Source: QAMH01 sp964435565 | GTDB lineage: Bacteria; Actinomycetota; Coriobacteriia; Coriobacteriales; QAMH01 | NCBI GenBank assembly: GCA_964435565.1 | Contig: CAYSZR010000063.1 | Location: forward strand, 1 to 9,049 | Reading direction: 5' to 3' | DNA length: 9,049 nucleotides | Shown: positions 1-6,140 of the stretch, piece by piece | How positions within the stretch are numbered: the stretch's first letter is position 1 | Layout of the letters: each line of letters starts with the position of its first letter | Notes under the pieces: model-generated | What the model was told of the DNA's origin: nothing | The model's input: the letters and a program-made list of their open reading frames with translations, nothing else | Databases searched by the model: none | Position numbers and translations under genes: made by a program

Positions 1-54
1 AAATCATACAAACAGTCGCGATTTTCGCGATTTTGCTGACTGTTTGTATGATTT
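1..54. terminator. 17-bp perfect inverted repeat, probable transcription terminator of the ABC importer operon
   Basis: The left arm AAATCATACAAACAGTC (1-17) is the exact reverse complement of GACTGTTTGTATGATTT (38-54). They are separated by 20 bases that contain GCGATTTT twice (18-25 and 27-34) and can form a small inner hairpin (17-21 with 25-29). The repeat begins 9 bases after the stop codon of the importer ATPase gene, which is where an operon terminator is expected. The plus-strand copy ends in TTTT, so it could also stop transcription arriving from the left. The stem is long and A+T-rich rather than the usual short G+C-rich stem with a separate T-tract. The minus-strand tract runs off the window, so terminator strength on that strand cannot be judged. 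The left arm starts at base 1, so the repeat may be longer than seen. Confidence 0.6.
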
Positions 55-63
55 TATGAAGTA

Positions 64-837
64 TCAATCGTGAATTCGATGCAAAAATGCCCGAGTTCTA
101 TCATTTTGGGGATTATCTATGACTTGCGTGGGCGAACCTTCTTCGACGATCACGCCTTTGTCCATGAAAATGATGCGGTCCGAAACATCGCGCGCAAAAT
201 TCATCTCATGCGTAACGACAACCATGGTCATATGCTCTTGCGCAAGTTCCCTGATAATCATAAGAACGTCCTGGGTCAGCTCAGGGTCTAACGCGCTTGT
301 GGGTTCATCGAAATAGAGTATCTCGGGATGCGTGCATAGCGCTCGCGCAATGGCAACACGCTGCTGCTGGCCGCCCGAAAGCTCGTTTGGCACCATATCC
401 TCTTTGCCGCCCAGGCCAAACTTATCCAGAAGCGCACGGGCCTCGGATTCGACCTCTTCCCTTTTGCGCTTTTGTACGCGTACAGGCGCATCTGTGACGT
501 TTTGAAGCACCGTACGATGTGGGAAAAGGTTGAAGTTCTGGAACACGAGTCCAAACTTGAAACGCGCGCGCTTCAACACGCTTTTGTCTCCATATACCGC
601 ATAGCCGGACGGGTTGTTTTTCGCAACGACGACATCGCCGTATTCAAGACTTCCCTTCTCGAACGTTTCGAGCAGGGTCGCACAGCGCAAAAGCGTTGAT
701 TTGCCACCACCAGATGAGCCGATTATGCTTACGACCTCGCCTTTTGCAACCTCGAGGCTGATATCTTTAAGAACCATGGTGCCGCCAAAACTCTTCTCGA
801 CGTTTTTAAGCGATACGATCGGCTCGGTTGCATTCAT
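64..837 (-). CDS. Polar amino-acid ABC transporter, ATP-binding protein (GlnQ/HisP type)
   Basis: This is the cytoplasmic ATPase that powers the amino-acid importer encoded just upstream. The 257-residue product has every ABC landmark in order: Walker A GSSGGGKST (40-48), Q-loop glutamine at 100 in VFQNFNLFPH, signature LSGGQQQR (153-160), Walker B ILYFDE (173-178), D-loop SALD (181-184) and the switch histidine at 210 in VVTHE. Length and motif wording fit the GlnQ/HisP polar amino-acid family. I place the start at the ATG of 837-835, because AGGGA lies 7 bases before it. An earlier in-frame ATG at 855 would overlap the permease stop and lacks a good ribosome site. The gap to the permease stop is 10 bases. 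Substrate specificity cannot be read from the ATPase. Confidence 0.95.
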   Translation of the reverse strand: MNATEPIVSLKNVEKSFGGTMVLKDISLEVAKGEVVSIIGSSGGGKSTLLRCATLLETFEKGSLEYGDVVVAKNNPSGYAVYGDKSVLKRARFKFGLVFQNFNLFPHRTVLQNVTDAPVRVQKRKREEVESEARALLDKFGLGGKEDMVPNELSGGQQQRVAIARALCTHPEILYFDEPTSALDPELTQDVLMIIRELAQEHMTMVVVTHEMNFARDVSDRIIFMDKGVIVEEGSPTQVIDNPQNDRTRAFLHRIHD

Positions 838-847
838 GCCCTTGTCC

Positions 848-1519
848 CTAATCATGGTAATACGCCATCTTCTTTTCCGCCTTGTTCAAGAAGAACTCGA
901 CAACCAGCGTGAATATCCAGTAAATTGCCGCGGCAATGACATAGGGAACCATACTCACAAACGATGCGGCCAGCGCCTTTGCCTCGGTGAACATCTCTGC
1001 GATGCCAAGCACGAACGCCAGCGACGTATCCTTGACAAGGGTAATGATCTCATTGCCCATAGCGGGAAGAATGCGCTTGATCACCTGCGGTAAAACAATA
1101 TAGAAAAACGTCTGGGTCCTCGAATAGCCCAGCACCTCAGCTGCTTCATAATGGCCTACGGGAATCGACTGGATGCCGCTCCTGTAGATTTCTGCAAAGT
1201 AGGCAGCGTAATTGAGGATGAAGCCGATTGCACACGCGCCAAACTTCCACGCCGGTCCCATTGTGGCACCAAACAGGTAATACGGACCGAACATAAGCGC
1301 CATAAGCTGAAGCATCAGCGGCGTGCCACGCATGAAAGAAATGTAGACCCGAGCGATAAGCGCCAGCGGTTTGAACTTGCTCATCCTGGCAAGCGCGATG
1401 ACGATGCCCAACGGCAAAGAGCCGATAAGCGTGACGATGAAAATCTCCAGTGCCATGACGAAGCCCTGGCCAAGGTCGGGCAGGACAAGCGCCATCATTT
1501 GCACAAAACTCGGATCCAT
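848..1519 (-). CDS. Polar amino-acid ABC transporter, permease protein (HisM/GlnP type)
   Basis: This is the membrane channel subunit of the importer. The 223-residue protein is largely hydrophobic, with membrane segments at roughly 20-44, 55-80, 95-112 and 188-212. It carries the EAA loop that docks on the ATPase at about 125-153, beginning EAAEVLGYS and ending with conserved LPQ and ILPAMGNE. The RGTP at 64-67 is typical of the His/Glu/Gln/Arg/opine permease family. Only one permease gene is present, so a homodimer is likely. I start it at ATG 1519-1517, where AAGGG sits 6 bases upstream. A longer frame opening with GTG at 1582 would translate straight through a hairpin (1541-1568) and is unlikely. 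The protein ends AEKKMAYYHD, a charged cytoplasmic tail. Confidence 0.94.
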   Translation of the reverse strand: MDPSFVQMMALVLPDLGQGFVMALEIFIVTLIGSLPLGIVIALARMSKFKPLALIARVYISFMRGTPLMLQLMALMFGPYYLFGATMGPAWKFGACAIGFILNYAAYFAEIYRSGIQSIPVGHYEAAEVLGYSRTQTFFYIVLPQVIKRILPAMGNEIITLVKDTSLAFVLGIAEMFTEAKALAASFVSMVPYVIAAAIYWIFTLVVEFFLNKAEKKMAYYHD

Positions 1520-1540
1520 ATCTTTCCCTTCAAAACGATA

Positions 1541-1568
1541 TCGGATGCGCCCTTCGTGGCGCATCCGA
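1541..1568 (-). promoter_or_regulatory. Intercistronic hairpin between binding-protein and permease genes
   Basis: TCGGATGCGC (1541-1550) and GCGCATCCGA (1559-1568) are perfect reverse complements. One more C:G pair (1551 with 1558) makes an 11-bp stem with a 6-base loop. In the minus-strand transcript it lies 32 bases after the binding-protein stop codon and 10 bases before the permease Shine-Dalgarno sequence. It is followed by TATCGTTTTG, an interrupted U-rich run. Such hairpins commonly protect the upstream binding-protein mRNA from 3' exonucleases or terminate part of the transcripts, so that binding protein is made in excess over permease. Which applies here is inference. Confidence 0.7.
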
Positions 1569-1600
1569 CACCGATTCAGCACATGCCTCTATACGAAGCT

Positions 1601-2461
1601 TTATTTCAGGCACCAGTTCTGATAGTTGATTCCCTGGTCGGCATACTTGTCGCACAGCTTCTTGACCGTGCCGTCAGCATCCATTTCCTTGAGGGTCTTG
1701 GTGACCTGGTCTGCAAGGGCTTTGTTGCCCTTTTTAAAACCGACTGCATAGTGCTCGCTCGAAAGCTGCTCGGGGAGCTGCTTGTAGACGCCTTTCTTGG
1801 CGGCCATCTGATACTGGGCAATCGAGAGATCGCACGCAACGGCATCGACCGTACCGGTTTCAAGCTGCATGAACGCATTGTTGTAATCGGAAATGGTCTG
1901 CACCTTGCCGCCGGCAAAAGTATCCTGCACGCTCTTCTTGTCGCCGTTCAAGACCTCAAGTGCTGCTGAGTCAACCTGCGTGATCACGGTCTTTCCAGCA
2001 AGGTCGGATAAGGAATTGACCGCACTGCCGTCTTTGACAACGATAACCTGAGCGTTAATCATATATTTGTCAGAGAACGTATAGTCGTTCTCGCGGCCCT
2101 CGTAGGTGAATCCATTCCAAATGCAGGTGATGTTACCCTGGTTGATGAGCGCGTCTTTCGCATCCCAGTCGATGGGCTCGGCCTTGAACGTCCAGCCGTT
2201 GCGCGCACAGACCTCTTTGGCAAGGTCGAGATCGATACCGGTGAATTCTCCCGTTGTCGTGTCCTTATAGCCATACGGCGGATAGCTCTGGTCAAACCCG
2301 ACGACAAGCGTGTTGTTATCAGGAACGCTGGAGCCACTTGAACTGCTCGTGCTATTCGCCTTAGAGCTCGAGCTGCTCGACCCACCACATGCCGTCAGCA
2401 CGAACATGCCGAAACACAGCATGCAGCATGCAAGTGTAATCGCGACAATCTTCTTTTTCAT
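1601..2461 (-). CDS. Amino-acid ABC transporter substrate-binding lipoprotein (family 3 solute-binding protein)
   Basis: This is the extracytoplasmic receptor that captures an amino acid and delivers it to the permease. The 286-residue precursor opens with MKKK and a hydrophobic segment, then a lipobox LTAC with the lipidated cysteine at 25. A serine-rich linker follows (about 28-46) that tethers the domain to the membrane. The mature part has family 3 features: VVGFDQSYPPYGY near 53-65, GIDLDLAKEV at 75-84, and YEGRENDYTFSDKY at 120-133, whose Arg123 is in the place that usually grips the ligand carboxylate. Asp211 in VACDLS is at the usual amino-group contact. I start at ATG 2461, with GGGAGA 5 bases upstream; an in-frame extension to 2551 has no signal-peptide logic. 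It is the first gene of the importer operon. The ligand is not determined. Confidence 0.95.
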   Translation of the reverse strand: MKKKIVAITLACCMLCFGMFVLTACGGSSSSSSKANSTSSSSGSSVPDNNTLVVGFDQSYPPYGYKDTTTGEFTGIDLDLAKEVCARNGWTFKAEPIDWDAKDALINQGNITCIWNGFTYEGRENDYTFSDKYMINAQVIVVKDGSAVNSLSDLAGKTVITQVDSAALEVLNGDKKSVQDTFAGGKVQTISDYNNAFMQLETGTVDAVACDLSIAQYQMAAKKGVYKQLPEQLSSEHYAVGFKKGNKALADQVTKTLKEMDADGTVKKLCDKYADQGINYQNWCLK

Positions 2462-2511
2462 GAAACTCTCCCTATACCACTCTAGCGTAATAAAGTTATC
2501 ACATCGCGAAG

Positions 2512-2517
2512 ATTCTA
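2512..2517 (-). promoter_or_regulatory. Candidate -10 element for the amino-acid importer operon
   Basis: The 111-base gap between recO and the binding-protein gene should hold the importer promoter. On the minus strand it contains TAGAAT (one mismatch to TATAAT) about 50 bases before the start codon. The hexamer 17 bases upstream is TTTCTT, a poor -35 match. This is a weak call resting mainly on position and the -10 hexamer. No clear operator or riboswitch fold is visible in the gap. Confidence 0.3.
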
Positions 2518-2572
2518 ACGCATTGCAGGGCATTAAGAAAGACAGCGCCAACGCAAAAGACGTCGCGGTACC

Positions 2573-3322
2573 CTATACCAAAAGGCCCTTGAGAAACGCC
2601 ATGCTCTTGAGATTGAGGGACATATGTTCGCTGATCCAGGTCTGCGCAAGGTCAAGCAGCACGAGGGTCGGTGGCGATTCGATGGTGGAAAGCTCGGCAA
2701 AGGTCCGATACAAAAGCGCATCTATCCAGGCGATGATCTCTGGGTGTGTGCTCGTTTCAATTCCCGATCGCTCACGGCAATCGTCGCATACGACACCGCC
2801 GTAGCTCACGTCGAAAGCCTTGGGGGTTTCGACAAGCTCCCCGCACAGGGCGCATTCTCGTGTCGCGGGAGCCAGCCCCTGCATCCCCATCGCCTTGAAC
2901 AAGTGCGCAGCAGCTAAAAATGCAGCTGCTTCCTGAGCGCACGTACCCATGGCGTTCAAGGCGACAACGCTCATCGCATAGGTCCTGTCTCCCAGCACAG
3001 CGCCATCACGGCCCATCTTCTCAAGAAGCTCGGCAACGACACTGGCACTGGCAGGCCGCTCGAGGCCCTCGCGCAAGACGGCGTTCGTGCACACGGTATG
3101 CACCTCGCTCACGATATCGAGCGATTTGCCCTCGCGTAAAAGAAGGTCGACCTCGGCAAAAAGCTCGAGCCGCGCACCGATCTTGTTTCCGGGCTTTCTA
3201 AGCCCCTTTGCGACAGCGCGAATCTGATGCCCGTCTTCAGCAAGGAGCGTGACTATCGAATCGATTTCGCCCAGCTTCGTGTGCTTGATGACAAGGCAGC
3301 GGGCGTTATAGGCCTTCCCCAT
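2573..3322 (-). CDS. recO: DNA repair protein RecO
   Basis: RecO acts in RecF-pathway recombination, annealing single strands and helping load RecA onto SSB-coated DNA. The 249-residue protein begins with the family's OB-fold lead-in (ARCLVIKHTKLGEIDSIVTLLAEDG, about 7-31, then RAVAKGLRKPGNKIGARLELF). It carries the C-terminal zinc-binding cysteines 157, 160, 179 and 182 as CALC and CDDC. Length matches the family. The ATG at 3322-3320 is preceded by AGGAAG at a good distance. It overlaps the 3' end of era by 17 bases, suggesting translational coupling. Gene order era-recO is common in Gram-positive bacteria, which supports the call. It is the last gene of its cluster; only a weak imperfect hairpin follows. 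Confidence 0.95.
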   Translation of the reverse strand: MGKAYNARCLVIKHTKLGEIDSIVTLLAEDGHQIRAVAKGLRKPGNKIGARLELFAEVDLLLREGKSLDIVSEVHTVCTNAVLREGLERPASASVVAELLEKMGRDGAVLGDRTYAMSVVALNAMGTCAQEAAAFLAAAHLFKAMGMQGLAPATRECALCGELVETPKAFDVSYGGVVCDDCRERSGIETSTHPEIIAWIDALLYRTFAELSTIESPPTLVLLDLAQTWISEHMSLNLKSMAFLKGLLV

Positions 3323-4271
3323 ACCCGAACTTCCTGATCTGCGCGGCGTCTCGACGCCAGTCCTTCTTCACCTTGACGGTCAGATCCAGATGCACCTGGC
3401 ATCCAAACAAACGCTCGAGATCAGCACGGGACTGCACGCCGATCTGCTTGATCTTGGATCCGCCTTTGCCGATGATGATGCCCTTCTGGCTAGTGCGCTC
3501 GACATAGATAACCGCCCATGCGCGCAGAATATTGCGCTCTTTATCCTGCTCGATATCCTCGACGACAACACCGACGGAATGCGGGACCTCGTCGAAGGTC
3601 ATGCGCAGTATCTTTTCGCGAATGAACTCGGATATAAGCACGTCGTCACTTACATCTATGCCTGTGCCCTTGGGAAACCATCTTGGCCCGCAGGGAAGCA
3701 GATTGTATACCGCATCGATAAAATCGCTCAGGTTACGATTGTGCTTAGCGGAAAGCACAACCTCATCGTCAAAGGCACATAGCGTCCGGGCTTGTTCGAG
3801 CTGTTGCAAGGCAACGTCTTTTTTCACCAGGTCAGATTTTGAGATAACAAGGATCTTCTTGCACGAAAGCTCGTTAACGTGGGCGGCAATCCACTCATCG
3901 CCTTTGCCAACAGGCTGCGAGGCGTCCACGAGCATGGCAACGACATCGACATCAGCAAGACCCTGAAGTGCCGATTCATTCAGCTCTTCTCCCAAAGCGT
4001 CTTTGGGTTTGTGGATGCCTGGCGTGTCGACCATGATCATCTGCATGTCGTCCGTATCATAAACGGCACGGAACCGATGGCGCGTCGTCTGCGGCGTGCG
4101 TGAGGTAATGGCGAGCTTTTCGCCCATAATATGATTGACGAGCGTCGACTTGCCGGCATTGGGGCGTCCCACCAATGTCACGAAACCGCTGCGGAACACC
4201 TCGGGGTCGACGAATTCCCCTTGTTCATCTGCAATACCCGCAGCCTTGAGCATATCGTCTAAATCTGCCAT
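3306..4271 (-). CDS. era: GTPase Era, ribosome assembly factor
   Basis: Era binds the 3' end of 16S rRNA and assists 30S subunit maturation. The 321-residue product has G1 GRPNAGKS (35-42), switch I TT (62-63), G3 DTPG (82-85), a G4 motif reading SKSD (144-147) instead of NKxD, and G5 SAK (174-176). The C-terminal KH domain has GKGG at 268-271 and the family ending VKVKKDWRRD. About 25 residues precede the GTPase core, slightly more than in E. coli Era. I start at ATG 4271 because AGGAG lies 5 bases upstream; an in-frame TTG at 4292 would place that ribosome site inside the gene. The stop of dgkA is 10 bases upstream and the 3' end overlaps recO. Confidence 0.97.
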   Translation of the reverse strand: MADLDDMLKAAGIADEQGEFVDPEVFRSGFVTLVGRPNAGKSTLVNHIMGEKLAITSRTPQTTRHRFRAVYDTDDMQMIMVDTPGIHKPKDALGEELNESALQGLADVDVVAMLVDASQPVGKGDEWIAAHVNELSCKKILVISKSDLVKKDVALQQLEQARTLCAFDDEVVLSAKHNRNLSDFIDAVYNLLPCGPRWFPKGTGIDVSDDVLISEFIREKILRMTFDEVPHSVGVVVEDIEQDKERNILRAWAVIYVERTSQKGIIIGKGGSKIKQIGVQSRADLERLFGCQVHLDLTVKVKKDWRRDAAQIRKFGYGEGL

Positions 4272-4281
4272 GACGTCTCCT

Positions 4282-4647
4282 CTATGAAACAATCTTCAAG
4301 AACGCGGGAATGAAAACGATCAAGCCGGCCACGACCGAAGTAATCGCCAGTACGAGCACGGCCCCAGCCGCGGCATCTTTTGCGACTTTGATATGCTCGT
4401 CATATTCAGGGCTCACCTTATCGCACAGCGCCTCAAGGGCGGTATTGAGAACCTCTGCAGAGACAACCAGACCGATGCAAATCACGACGACGCACCAACC
4501 CCAAAGCTCCACCTGCAAAAACCAACAGGCGACAAGCGCCGCAATCGCAAAAAAGAGATGCACCTTCATATGCAGTTCGCTTGCAGACGCGCGGCCAACC
4601 CCTTGAAAGGCAACAGCGAAGCTCTTGGCTTGGGACGTATTCTTCAT
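4282..4647 (-). CDS. dgkA: Diacylglycerol/undecaprenol kinase (DgkA family)
   Basis: This small integral membrane lipid kinase has 121 residues. In Gram-positive bacteria the family usually phosphorylates undecaprenol to feed the wall lipid-carrier pool, whereas E. coli DgkA uses diacylglycerol. The sequence shows three membrane segments (about 30-45, 49-64, 95-117) and the family signature around residues 65-91: Glu65, NTALE (68-72), Asp76 and KDAAAGAVL (90-98). The N-terminal amphipathic stretch has FxGxxxA-like spacing followed by E24 and H30. Its ATG shares one base with the ybeY stop (TGATG), so translation is probably coupled. The neighbourhood ybeY-dgkA-era matches Gram-positive clusters. 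Undecaprenol as the substrate is inferred from lineage. Confidence 0.93.
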   Translation of the reverse strand: MKNTSQAKSFAVAFQGVGRASASELHMKVHLFFAIAALVACWFLQVELWGWCVVVICIGLVVSAEVLNTALEALCDKVSPEYDEHIKVAKDAAAGAVLVLAITSVVAGLIVFIPAFLKIVS

Positions 4648-5102
4648 CAGCGAATCCCCGTCATCCCATACGCATCGAGAATCTCCTTCTCGAGCGCTTC
4701 CATCTTCGATGCATCGTCAGCCTGCATATGGTCGTAACCCAGCAGATGGAGTATCGAATGGACGAGCATAAGTGAGGCTTCCTGCTCGAACGACGTGCCG
4801 AATTGCCCGCACTGTTCGTTCACAACGTCAGTCGCGATAACGACATCGCCAATCTCTATAGGCCCCTCGGCGTCATTTGCGTCCCACGGATCATCGCATT
4901 CGAATGAGAGCACGTCGGTCGGGTTGTCGATGCCGCGATACATACGATTGAGCTCGTGAATCTCGTCAACGCTGACTAAGCTGATTGAAACCTCGCAAGC
5001 ATCGGGGACCTCCATATGCGCAAGCGTGAAAAGCGAGAGCTTCTCAATCTGCTCGTCATCCCACAAAATCGTCCCCCCGCGCCTGTCAATCGAAACGTTC
5101 AT
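4647..5102 (-). CDS. ybeY: Endoribonuclease YbeY, rRNA maturation factor
   Basis: YbeY is a zinc-dependent single-strand endoribonuclease involved in 16S rRNA 3'-end processing and 70S quality control. The 151-residue protein carries the zinc motif HSILHLLGYDH (115-125), with His115, His119 and His125 as ligands. It also has the family segments NPTDVLSFE (60-68) and GDVVIATD (85-92). Length is normal. The start ATG at 5102-5100 follows GAGAGGG closely, and phoH ends only 8 bases upstream. Adjacency to phoH and era is a widely conserved arrangement linking these RNA-processing proteins. The stop overlaps the dgkA start by one base. Confidence 0.97.
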   Translation of the reverse strand: MNVSIDRRGGTILWDDEQIEKLSLFTLAHMEVPDACEVSISLVSVDEIHELNRMYRGIDNPTDVLSFECDDPWDANDAEGPIEIGDVVIATDVVNEQCGQFGTSFEQEASLMLVHSILHLLGYDHMQADDASKMEALEKEILDAYGMTGIR

Positions 5103-5110
5103 GCCCTCTC

Positions 5111-6088
5111 CTACCTCAAGCCCTCAAGGCGTTGCTGTTTGCCTTGCCCGGCTTCGTCGTATGCCCTGACGATACGCGCGACCAAAGTATGCCGAACGAC
5201 ATCGGCGCCTGTCAGGTCGATGAAAGCAATATCATCCAGTTCGCCAAGGATGTCACGAACGCCCGTGAGCCCAGAGGCCCCTCTAGGCAAGTCGGCCTGG
5301 GTCGCATCACCCGTAATGACCATTTTCGAGCCAAAGCCCAGGCGTGTAAGAAACATCTTGAGCTGTTCAGGTGTCGTGTTTTGCGCCTCATCCAAAATCA
5401 GAAACGCATCATTGAACGTCCTGCCGCGCATGAACGCGAGCGGGGCGATTTCTATAACCCCCTGCTCAAGAAGCTGATTGCCCTTTTCCATATCGGTCAT
5501 GTCAAAAAGTGCATCGTAAAGAGGGCGCACATACGGATCGACCTTTTCATTGAGCGTGCCCGGTAAAAAACCGAGGCTTTCGCCGGCCTCAACGACCGGG
5601 CGTGTCAAGATGATGCGACCGATTTCCTTGCGTTTAAACGCCGAAACCGCCATGGCCATGGCAAGGTACGTTTTGCCCGTGCCCGCAGGACCAATGCCAA
5701 ACGTGATGGTGTTTGTACGGATTGCATCACAATATCGCTTCTGCCCGCTCGTCTTGGGCCTGATCGCGCGACCACGATATGTAAGCACGGTGTCTTCTCG
5801 AAGAAAATTGGGCGAGTAATCCGAATTCTGCAGAACCTCGGCCGCATGTTTGACGTCATCTGCCGTTGCGGCGACCCCGCTTTGGACTATCTCGAATAAG
5901 TCGGAAACCAAAGACGAGATAATGGGTATCTCGATCGTATCACCAGTCACGACGATGGCGTCCGAGCGAACGGACACAGTCACATTGAACATATCTTCAA
6001 TCATGCGCAGATTCGAATCATGCGGACCGCAGAAGAGCGCGAGATTCAAACCCGCGGGCAATGCCAACTTGACCTGACTAGATTCCAA
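5111..6088 (-). CDS. phoH: PhoH-like ATPase (YbeZ/PhoH family)
   Basis: This is a cytoplasmic P-loop ATPase of the PhoH family, thought to act as an RNA helicase-like partner of YbeY. The 325-residue protein starts with a KH-like segment (about 17-60) and then the ATPase core. The core has Walker A GPAGTGKT (133-140), LTRPVVEAGE (161-170), Walker B LILDEAQNTT (230-239), TGDATQADLP (259-268) and the closing RIVRAY (305-310). Length is typical. The start is TTG at 6088-6086, with AGGGAG 5 bases upstream; no ATG or GTG alternative gives the expected N-terminus. It lies 52 bases after the thiI stop with no convincing terminator or promoter between. It is the first gene of the phoH-ybeY-dgkA-era-recO cluster. 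Confidence 0.95.
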   Translation of the reverse strand: MESSQVKLALPAGLNLALFCGPHDSNLRMIEDMFNVTVSVRSDAIVVTGDTIEIPIISSLVSDLFEIVQSGVAATADDVKHAAEVLQNSDYSPNFLREDTVLTYRGRAIRPKTSGQKRYCDAIRTNTITFGIGPAGTGKTYLAMAMAVSAFKRKEIGRIILTRPVVEAGESLGFLPGTLNEKVDPYVRPLYDALFDMTDMEKGNQLLEQGVIEIAPLAFMRGRTFNDAFLILDEAQNTTPEQLKMFLTRLGFGSKMVITGDATQADLPRGASGLTGVRDILGELDDIAFIDLTGADVVRHTLVARIVRAYDEAGQGKQQRLEGLR

Positions 6089-6140
6089 AACAACTCCCTA
6101 TCGACTCAAAACGACCTGCATGCAAAGAACGCCAGCCGAC

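Noticed and set aside
1520..1582. An N-terminal extension of the permease from a GTG at 1582
   Set aside because: The added residues are basic and hydrophilic, come from translating the hairpin, and leave the well-placed AAGGG before ATG 1519 unexplained.
1151..1969. An 819-base plus-strand open frame (272 codons) running antisense to the importer permease and binding-protein genes
   Set aside because: Its product is rich in His, Arg and Lys with no recognisable domain and spans the intercistronic hairpin. The opposite strand encodes two clear, complete family members. It is a shadow frame.
2529..2561. Possible terminator after recO (imperfect stem CGCGACG/CGTTGGCG followed by CTGTCTTTCTT on the minus strand)
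   Set aside because: The stem is only two short 3-bp blocks with a mismatch, and the T-run is interrupted. Too weak to call.
2462..2572. Search for an amino-acid-responsive riboswitch or T-box ahead of the importer operon
   Set aside because: The gap is only 111 bases and I see no conserved T-box core, no stable multi-stem fold and no terminator hairpin before the start codon.
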